Assembly (NCBI GenBank): GCA_954871525.1
Contig: OX940865.1
Span: 3,348,001 to 3,412,000, forward strand
Reading direction: 5' to 3'
Length of the DNA stretch: 64,000 bases
Source of the DNA: Parietaria judaica
Taxonomy: Eukaryota > Streptophyta > Magnoliopsida > Rosales > Urticaceae
The translations under genes were made by a program, and so were the position numbers. The notes beneath the pieces were generated by a model. It searched no databases. It was given only the letters and a program-made list of their open reading frames with translations, and had not been told where the DNA came from. Numbering within the stretch: position 1 is the stretch's first letter; every line of letters starts with the position of its first letter. Positions 55,932-64,000 of the stretch are shown piece by piece.

Positions 55932-57790
55932 TTGACGGACGTGACAAGGTACTTCCCAATCCTCACGTAGCGGGATAGGTTTTACGGCAATAAAATGCGC
56001 TTTAGACTAGTTGTCCAAACACAGGAATTTCCCACAGAAATTCTCTTGATTTAACCCAGCAGCGTAGAGTGCCAAGATGGCATGCGCACCTGGGTATTCC
56101 GTAGTTTGCCAACGTAAGCACGTGCACATTCTTCTACCGATCACCACAACCTCTTTAGGGTGGCTTCCCAACTCTGTTCCACGCGTCGTCACTTCCCACT
56201 TGTCATCGTTTAAGTTATTGGTCGTCATCGTCTTACATTTGATCTCGTTCTTTTTTATCTTTGCTCAAATCCACAGATTGACTGGAGAGGACGACTCGAT
56301 AATACATTTCGTACTCGGGTCAAGGTATCTACTTATATACTCAGATACCTTCCCAAGACATTCATTTAAAAGGCCAACAATAGAGTAACCTCCATCTACT
56401 TTCAGCACACTATTAATGCATTCAGCGTTGCTTGAACTCAGTATGTTATACCTTTTCCCCCTGAAGTACGCTCTTTCCCAATTCGATCAACGAGATATTG
56501 CGCAGCAATTGGAAACTTAATCTAGAATACCTCCCATCTTTTCTCAAAGTCCTCCTCTTTATATGATCGTACCATATCCCAAAATGGTGCATTAGCCCCT
56601 TTTTATATTTCAAGTTGTCTTCGTCCGGATCGGGATCCGTTGATACGCCCGTGGGTTCTTCATCGAGATTTGGATCCGTTGATACGCCGGCGTTTTCTTC
56701 ATCGGGATTTAGATCCCTTGATACGCCGGCTGTTTCTTCAACGGGATCGGGATCCATTGATTTCTTCTTCTTCTTCTTCTTCTTCTTCTTCTTCTTCTTC
56801 TTCTTCTTCTTCTTCTTCTTCTTCTTCTTCTTCTTCTTCTTCTTCTTCTTCTTCCTCCTCTTCCTCTTCCCACACTTCCAAGAGTTGCAACAAATGTGAT
56901 AATTACAATATCCATGATGTGCTTTCGGATACACTATAAGTATACCGTGAATGATGGATCCCCATCTATCCTATACGAACACCGGGGATTAATTCTTTGA
57001 GGCGTTCTAAAAATTATTCCAACGCTAAATGGTTCTCCCCGTCTGTAATACCGAAAGCAAGATGATAAATATGACAATCGCCATCCATAGCGGTTTCTAC
57101 GAGTAACACACATGCGTACTTGCTATACAAGTGACATGCGTCGAGACAAATTACCTTCCTTAAGCTTTTGAATCCTATAAACGACACGTATAATGCCATG
57201 AAACAGTACAAAAAACGGGCTGCCTCGGTAATCTTAATCGCGGTACGGGAACCTGGGTTTTCTTTTTCAACCATATAAAAATAATCCGGTAAAAACTCGT
57301 AATTTTGAGCCGGGGTACCTTTCATCCTGTCAATGGCGTTACACCTCACACGCCAAGCCTTCCAGGAACTAACCTTGATACCGCTACTTGACAGAAACTG
57401 GTGAATCATTTTCGTGCATGGAAGTAGTTTCAAGCCATGGAATGTATTAGAGATCATGATGGAGAGATACGACAAAGTGGCCTTGTCGATGGCCATCCTT
57501 TTTACCGGAAACAAAACAAGTGTGGGTGTTTTCGGTGAACGTGCTACATTTCGTAATCTGCGCTGCACGTATCCTCTACGTGCATTTTCGATTTAGGCAT
57601 CTGACTAAGTATAATCTTGACGTAGACTTAATTAACCTCAACTCGAAAGATCCCTTGAAAGCACTCTCGGTCACAAATCTTTTCAATTCCAACTTTGATG
57701 AAAACTCCTGACTAAGTTCGAGATTCATACCGTCATGAATACTAACTGTCGAAAGTCCTGACCAAGTTTGAGATTCATGCCCCGTCATGA
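55932..57790 (-). pseudogene. Mutator-like (MURA) transposase, broken
   Basis: Read from the right. A short repeated N-terminus (57700-57815) leads to a MuDR-type DNA-binding segment (SKLELKRFVTESAFKGSFEL ... RCLNRKC). The MULE catalytic region at 57014-57568 has EKENPGSRTAI, LDACHLYSKYACVLLVETAM with the first Asp, and LAFGITDGEN. Next comes VYPKAHHGYCNYHI (about 56930-56890). Then the frame runs into a long AAG microsatellite and 39-bp repeats before returning to transposase-like sequence. The SWIM finger at about 56135-56060 reads CTCLRWQTTEYPGAHAI, with the usual Cys of PCxHA replaced by Gly. Further stops follow near 56007. It cannot make a normal transposase. Confidence 0.85.
56627..56856. 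repeat. 39-bp minisatellite joined to a (TTC)n microsatellite
   Basis: 56627-56760 holds three units of about 39 bp containing GGATCCGTTGATACGCC. They encode 13-residue S-T-D-P repeats on the minus strand. It is followed by about 31 uninterrupted TTC triplets (56761-56856). On the minus strand this gives a run of over 30 lysine codons within the MURA reading frame. Confidence 0.9.
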
Positions 57791-57823
57791 AAACTCCTGA
57801 CCAAGTTCGAGATTCATGCCCCG

Positions 57824-59108
57824 GTGGCCAAGCTCAAAACCGTCCGAATAATCCTCTCAATTGCAAAAAATTTGGATTGGCCTCTAAGGCAATTTGATGT
57901 AAAGAATGCCTTTCTAAATGCCAAGTTGGATGAAGAAGTCTACATGCAGCCACCTCCCGGATTGGAAGACAATTTCGGATCAAAAGTGTGCAAGCTAAAA
58001 AAAGCTCTTTATCGACTTAAACAATCCCCAAGAGCATGGTTCGAAAGGTTCACTCAAGTTGTCAAGAGTCACGGATATACTCAAGCTCAATCAGACCATA
58101 ATTTATTCACTCGGTTTTCCACTAATGGTAAGATTCCAGCTCTCATAGTATACGTGGATGATATTCTTCTCACAGGTGATGATCATGAGGAGATAGAGAG
58201 AACAAAGTACAAACTCTCAAAGGAGTTTGAACTAAAAGATCTTGGGGAGATGAAATATTTTCTATCTATGGAAATTGCAAGGTCAAAAAAGAGAATTACA
58301 GTATCACAACGAAAGTATATCTTGGATCTTCTCAAAGAAACCGGAATGAGTGCTTGCCGACCGATAGACACTCCGATTGATGCAAACAAGAAACTTGGAG
58401 ATATCCCAGGTGGAAAACTAGTCGATGTTCAACAATATCAACGACTAGTAGGACAGTTGATCTACCTCTCGCATACTCGACCTGATATTGCCTTTGCAGT
58501 CAGCATGGTGAGCCAGTTTATGCACCATCCTTGTGAAGAACACCTTGAAGCTGCTTACAGAATTATCATATACTTAAAAAATTGTCCTGGGAAAGGTTTG
58601 TTCTTCAGGAAAACACCTGATCACAGTATAGAAGCTTTCACTGACGCAGATAGGGCTGGTTCTCTGACGGACAGAAAATCAACATCGAGTTACTGCACCT
58701 ATGTGTGGGGCAATCTTGTTACTTGGCGGAGCAAGAAACAAAATGTGGTAGCAAGAAGCAGTGCAGAGCCTGAATTTCGAGCGATGGCAAACGGCTATCT
58801 GTGCAATTCTTTGGATAAAGAGAGTATTTGCAGATCTGAAGTTAGAAGTCAAACTGCCAATGAAGTTGTTCTGTGACAATAAAGCGGCAATCAGTATTGC
58901 ACAGAATCCAGTTCAACATGATCGAACGAAGCAAGTAGAAGTTGATAGACACTTCGTGAAGGAGAAACTGGAAGCTAGAATATTCTGCATACCATTCATT
59001 GCATCCAATGAGCAGACAGCGGACATTCTAACAAAGGGGTTCTTTAAGCCAGCATTTGGATTTCTTGTAAGCAAGTTGGGCATGTATGATATATATGCAC
59101 CAACTTGA
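57824..59108 (+). pseudogene. pol: Ty1/Copia reverse transcriptase-RNase H, 5'-truncated
   Basis: The frame starts inside the RT domain (AKLKTVRIILSIAK, FDVKNAFLNAKLDEEVYM). It includes the catalytic YVDDILLTG and the LGEMKYFLSMEIA block, and continues into Copia RNase H (FTDADRAGSLTDRKS, WRSKKQNVVARSSAE). A frameshift near 58795 moves to the frame that carries LFCDNKAAISIAQNPV, DRHFVKEKLE and QTADILTKG, ending with TGA at 59106-59108. Gag, protease, integrase and the start of RT are missing. The left break coincides with the start of the MURA pseudogene region. Confidence 0.92.
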
Positions 59109-59325
59109 GGGGGAGTGTAGAAAAATCCCACGTGAATATTAGGATTAGATTTGTTGTGTCACTACATTATCTAGAAAGTTGTTAGGTAGTTTCCTATTCC
59201 TTAGCTGTATCCTATTCTTTAGCTAGTTTGTTTCCTATTATTTAGTATTTCAATTTGTACTCTATATAAAGCCAATTTGGCTGATTAATGAACGTAAGAA
59301 AGTATTCAGCTCTACCAAACTTTCA
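59107..59325 (+). repeat. polypurine tract and short 3' LTR of the Copia element
   Basis: GAGGGGGAG at 59107-59115 is the polypurine tract, followed by TGTAGAAAAATCCC at 59116. A TATATAAAGCC near 59264 is the promoter position. The LTR probably ends ACTTTCA at 59325, about 210 bp, typical of short-LTR Copia lineages. The end is set by where the next LTR's homology begins. Confidence 0.65.
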
Positions 59326-61933
59326 ATAAAGGATGCAATTATGTTATTATTAACACAACAGAGTCAATGTGAGGAAGAATTAATAATCATAATAAATGAA
59401 CTTAAAATATCTTTGACCTGATTAATTGGGTGGGAGCCCATTAATCGTATAAGGTCATTAATGTGACTAAGTGACAATCCTATTCTGGATTATGTGTGTG
59501 TCACACTCACTAGAAGTGAATTAAGTGTGAAGTGTCTTCACGCTGGACTGGACCAGACTTAAACTCAAGAAGATATCATATAAGACCGTCACTGATAACT
59601 TGTAGTTGAGTCACAAAATGATGATCAAATGGATATTCGTTCTAATCCCTGAGTGGTCTTGAGTCCGAACTACTAGCTTAATTGTTATTTGATTTAACCG
59701 TTAAAGAACACAAGATATTACTATTGTTCCGAACACTATTATTTTGGGAAGATGATAGTCAGTAGTAAGGGTAGCTTGATTATAAACATGGGTATCACAC
59801 AACTCTCTTCAAAGTCATGATGATTCCCTTGATTGTCGGTCGTGAGAAGTACCCCTGCGGAACTTATAAATCTAACCCATAAGTGGGTTACTAACAATAT
59901 TACTGACTGAGTCAAGGAGGAAAATGCAATGAGAGGCAATACGGTAAAAATTGTCTCCTCGTGTGTGAGTTATCAAGTGAGATAACAATAACCCAAATAG
60001 ATTGTATCAATGGACACCCTGCTGTATAAAGGGAATAATATATACCGTATCACTAAAGAGTGCAGCCTCGGGTCTATAGTGGAATCACTTCGAGGTTTGA
60101 CGAACAACCAGCAGTTCGTTGGAGCTTAAGTGATACGAGTCCATGGTCCCCAAGATAGCTCCATAACGGATGATACGTACATGATTAAAATATATTCTGG
60201 ATAATGTTTAATCATTTTGCTAGACTTATAAAGCTGGAAGGTACGTGGCAGACGTCAGATAATTTTATCGTCGGCGTGGCAAAAGTACTATATCTTGGTA
60301 CACGAAATGAACTGATAAAAGAAAGTTAGAATTTAGATTTTCTATCTGAACCATGTTGTTGTAAATTAAATTCTAAGTAACTTTTCTTTTTGAACCAAGT
60401 CATTTCGACTTATGGTTTGTGATTTATGGATTTTCAAAGTTTGTGCTCGGTTGGATAAACTATGAAATTAAATCACCTGTCACGAATTTAAATGATGGTG
60501 TGGCACCATGAAATTTTAGAGTGTGATATTGAGATCATGAATTATTAATATAATTTAATTATTTCGATTTAATTATTAATATTAAATTAATTATTAATAT
60601 TTAATTAATAATTAATAGATTTATATTAATAAATAACAATATATATTTAAATGTGTAAATTCAAATTAGGGTTTGATGATAGGAAACCCTTGCTAATTCG
60701 AATGGCATGTTTTGGTCATTCCAAATTTCCGGCATACGTACCAAATGTTTTAATATTTTAGCAAATCCCTAAAATCAATTTAATCCACTGGATCGGTTAT
60801 GATTTAATGTCAACCGTTGGATTAAGATAATAGATTTTATCCTTAATAGTAATTCGAAATTGATAGCTTGGTGACCAAGCTTAGGTATTTCGAATTTGGT
60901 TAATTAATTAAATCCGTTGGATAAGTTTTAAGATTTAATCTTTACCGTCGGATTATAAATTAATTAATAATATATATCATATATAATTCGAATAAATGAG
61001 GATAAGATTTTCGAATTAGGGTTTTGTTAAAACCCTAGGGTATTTGATTTTATCCCTAATTGATTTGATCCATTGGATTGGTTTAAGATTTTTTTTTTAA
61101 CCATTGGATCTAGATAATCATTAAAGAATTCGAATTTATTCTCTGTATATATATAATTCGAAATATAGGAGATAAGGTGATAAGAGTAAATATTTTGAAT
61201 TTATCATGTATTTCCTATTTAATTAAATCCCTAATAATTATATCCATTGGATTTAGATGAGATTAAGTCTGGACCATTGGATTGGAATAATAATTATATT
61301 TAACTATATAAATTCGAAATTAGGGAGGGAATATCTCCAATTCGGTTATAGTCTGAGCCTATAAATAGGAGGCTCATTCTACACATTTTTCATACCTTCC
61401 CAGAGCAAAAACTTGAGCTCTCCCTCTCTGTCTAGGGTTTGCGAGTTTTCTGCTTCTAATCTCTCTTCTGGTTCGGCTTAGGAGACATTTTCTCCGCTAG
61501 CTTAAAAAGAAAATCAGTTAAAGTTTGCGACGGAGTCCTGCCGGCAAAGCCCATGCTTCGGTACGAGGAGTCCAGGAGAATATCTCAGAAGATCACGGGA
61601 GTTTCCCCTCAGCCCCCGGCGAAGCCCTGCCGAGATTAAGATTGCGCAACCGAGAACGTCACTAGAGGTACGACCTTATGCATTGGGTCAATAAATGCAA
61701 CCATTTACCGCTTTCCATTTATTTCCTATTCGACTAGCTTATTAATAATGTTTATGAAATATTAAATTCCTAATATTTATCGGATCTTGTTGAAATGATA
61801 GTTACCCGATATATGTGTCATCGGGCCGATAACAAGTTTTTCCGCTTTAAAATAATTTTTTAAATGTTAATGGGACGGCTCGGAGGCATATTTCGTGATA
61901 ATGAAGTCAGGAATCAAACCCCGATTTCAAACA
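59326..61933 (+). repeat. 5' LTR of a large LTR retrotransposon, itself 5'-truncated
   Basis: Collinear with the reverse complement of the solo LTR at 52249-54928 from about its 190th base onward, so the first 190 bp or so are missing. It ends TTTCAAACA at 61933, directly followed by a primer-binding site. CCTATAAATAGG at 61358-61369 is the promoter. A CT-rich leader with CTCTCCCTCTCTG follows. The frames inside carry no domain. Confidence 0.82.
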
Positions 61934-61935
61934 AT

Positions 61936-61949
61936 TGGTATCAGAGCCA
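61936..61949 (+). other. primer-binding site, initiator-tRNA type
   Basis: TGGTATCAGAGCCA is the classic plant LTR-retrotransposon primer-binding site complementary to initiator methionine tRNA. It starts two bases after the LTR end and shows that a plus-strand element runs off the right side of the window. Confidence 0.93.
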
Positions 61950-63825
61950 TGGTTCAAGGATAAATAATTACGTAATTTAATTTAGCGGTTTAAAGAACGA
62001 ATTATTTGATGAATAAATTAATAATTAAAATTAAATTATTTTAAATATTAATTTTTAATTAGAAAATATACCCGATCCAAAAATTTAGACCGAGTATGTG
62101 GCCGGGCAGGCCGGGCTGCATGGTGCAGCCCAACCCGCTACAAAGGCTGACCAGGGGCAGCCGATGCAGCCCCACGGTCAAACCCTAGTAGCCATAGGCT
62201 AGGCCCATGGCAAGGCCCAGCACCGGGCGAGGCCCAGAGCAAAGCCCTTGCGGGCTGCCCTGGTGCGCAGCGCGCTGGCCTCGCGCACGAGCTTGCGGCC
62301 CACGCTGCCTGGCAGCGTAATGGGCCTGCAGGCCCATCCCGAGCCGCGTGCTGCCCTACCCTCCCGAGGGACCGGGCTTGGGTATTCCTCGGGTACGTGG
62401 GCCCGGGCTTAAGCCCGGAAGGCCCACGTGCAATATTTTTAAATATGGGCCGGATTTTTAATCCGGCCCGGTACTCTTGGAATAAATAAATAAAATATTA
62501 ATTATTATTATTGAAATTAATTAATTATGAATTGAATTAATTATGTTTAATCAATTAGAAATAAAATATGGATGTTATTTCTGAATAAATAACATTGACT
62601 TATTTTATATAATTCATAACATTAAATATGGATTTTATTTAATGATTAAATAATATTTTCTTATTTAATATTAAAATATGGATGATAATTCTTAGGAATG
62701 ATATCATTGGCTTAATTTAAACTTTCATAAATAAATATTAATAAGCCGCAAAGTAATTCAATGATAATTCTTGGAGAATAAGTATCATTGAAATTTAATT
62801 ATAAATATTCATCATAGATATAATTTGTTATAACCTATTTTCATAACCCGTAAACATAGCGTATATGTTTTGTCATTATTAATAAGTCGAGATTAGGATG
62901 GATATAAATAATAAAGAGTAAATGTAAGAGTATTTATTATTAGTCAGAAAAATCTCAATCGTACAATCTTGCCTAAGGAAGAGGGAATCAAAAGTGGAGC
63001 CGGTTCACTATCCACTTCTGGGTGACCGGTTAGGACCCCTCCAATCTACCTGGAGAGCGTACAGATTGACCTATCACTACTAACAAAGTAATAAATACTA
63101 TAAAGGCTAAATTAAGATATTACGTGTCGTAATTAATAAAGCCTTAATATAAACTTTTAATGTGTTATTAATAGAAAGTTTATAATAAGTTTTAATTAAC
63201 TTATGATAAGAATTAAAAACGTTATCTTAATAAAACAATGGAAAGTATAGAGTATCATAAAGGTCTCCATTATTACTGTCAATAGGTCTGCTAACCACAC
63301 CGCCTCGAGTCACCCTAGTGTGTCCATTCCCTAAGGAAGGTGTGCTTGTGGGAGGTTTGACACCGTGATAGTTCCAAAAGAATATGGGGACGGAGGAATC
63401 TTGGAAATGGACCGTAAGTTACCCTAGAGTGACCATTCCCTAAAGACAACGTTTCCAAGAGGATCCCGGGAACCGAACATAATGGAATAAGCTTACACGA
63501 AAGTTGGTGCTTCACGACCGTCTATGGTGATAGTTAATAATCATAGGGAACTTGGATGGTTCTTGTTTTGAATATTAATTAAGTTTATGACTAAAACTTA
63601 GTTTAACCAAACTATACGGTTAATGCCGTGAGTCACCCTGACCACGCCACTAAGGACGGCAACGACGTGTACAGTCGGTTAAATTATCACGAAATAGTTA
63701 AAGGGTTTAATTAACGTTTTCCCGGAACATGTTTGCATCATGTTACTATTTCAAACCAAACTATATACTTAAAAAATTCTACCTATGATAAAGTTTAATA
63801 AGTTTCTTTTTCAATACCATTTAAA
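61950..63825 (+). other. untranslated leader of the large retrotransposon
   Basis: No gene is supported. 62095-62460 is strikingly GC-rich, with repeated GGGCCTGCAGGCCC-like and GCAGCCC words. 62470-62900 is AT-rich. 63300-63470 carries two copies of a block containing CACCCTAG(A/T)GTG(A/T)CCATTCCCTAA. A long leader of this type is usual in large plant LTR elements. Confidence 0.6.
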
Positions 63826-64000
63826 ATGTCCTTCGACAAACAAGAAATGGAAAAGTCTGCTCTGACGCTAAGGTCTCGAAATCAAAGCAATCTGGTAAAA
63901 GTCACAAAATCCCTAAGCAAGCTGGCCATGAGTGGATCTTCGGAGAAACTTGGAATGGCAGATCAGAATGCTATAAGCTCTCTAAGCAAGAGGAAGATAA
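63826..64000 (+). CDS. start of a frame, probably gag, cut by the window edge
   Basis: ATG at 63826 opens a frame that runs to the end of the window (58 codons): MSFDKQEMEKSALTLRSRN, then a Ser/Lys-rich stretch. Its place after LTR, primer site and leader suggests gag. The sequence seen is too short to assign a Copia or Gypsy lineage, and I do not recognise a gag motif. Confidence 0.45.
   Translation, partial: MSFDKQEMEKSALTLRSRNQSNLVKVTKSLSKLAMSGSSEKLGMADQNAISSLSKRKI

Noticed and set aside
56761..56899. Serine- or phenylalanine-rich proteins on the plus strand
   Set aside because: They are frames of the (TTC)n microsatellite.
1..64000. tRNA, rRNA or organelle-derived segments
   Set aside because: I saw no cloverleaf with A and B boxes, no rRNA blocks and no plastid gene fragments. 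A tRNAscan-SE and organelle BLAST search would settle this.

Overview
This is a stretch of a transposon-rich plant nuclear genome, most likely a eudicot; I cannot name the species. The evidence is the intron-exon gene structure, the AT-rich spacers, and the families present: CACTA, hAT, Mutator-like (MULE), Ty3/Gypsy of the Tat type, and Ty1/Copia. I recognise one host gene with confidence. Almost everything else is transposon-derived, and much of it can be bounded exactly by target-site duplications (TSDs).

Layout: 1-3324 is intergenic DNA with a 982-bp nested-palindrome foldback element (2281-3262). 3325-27681 is one CACTA element with matching CACTA termini and a 3-bp TCA TSD. A 12-kb Tat-type Gypsy retrotransposon (3620-15652, coding on the minus strand, with an antisense multi-exon gene on the plus strand) sits inside it. 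The CACTA's own part (about 12.3 kb) carries long arrays of a GCCNNGGC palindrome, a 1.94-kb tandem duplication holding two copies of a minus-strand BED-finger gene (one intact), the tail of a TNP2 transposase, and a multi-exon TNPA-like gene fused to a Ulp1-type (SUMO protease-like) domain. 28244-28659 is a small CACTA derivative (TSD TGG) and 28983-29438 a small hAT derivative (8-bp TSD).

29884-38651 is a 13-exon host gene on the plus strand for an AtuA/DUF1446 family protein. I could splice it by eye into 617 codons with no disruption. Its ninth intron holds an apparently intact autonomous hAT element (33544-36692, 8-bp TSD, 730-aa transposase). A 184-bp non-autonomous element with the same termini (38735-38918) lies just past the stop codon.

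38919-46400 is mostly unrecognised spacer, with a decayed retroelement-like segment and a solo LTR related to the nested Tat element. 46400-57800 is a decayed Mutator-like region: a degenerate Ulp1-like gene, an F-box gene fragment, a gypsy-type 'Transposase_28'-like fragment, 154-bp tandem repeats, and a broken MURA transposase carrying a long lysine-codon microsatellite. A 2.68-kb solo LTR (52249-54928, TSD TATCG) is inserted in it. 57824-59325 is a 5'-truncated Copia element. It joins directly to a second, 5'-truncated copy of the same long LTR (59326-61933), followed by a primer-binding site and a retrotransposon leader that runs off the window.

The most interesting pattern is the possible SUMO-linked gene set in the CACTA. 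An intact 146-aa protein combines a SUMO-interaction-like motif, an Arg-Gly/AT-hook-like run and a BED zinc finger. It lies on the strand opposite a TNPA-like gene that ends in a Ulp1-type protease domain. The domain reading is from the sequence; a functional link between the two is inference.
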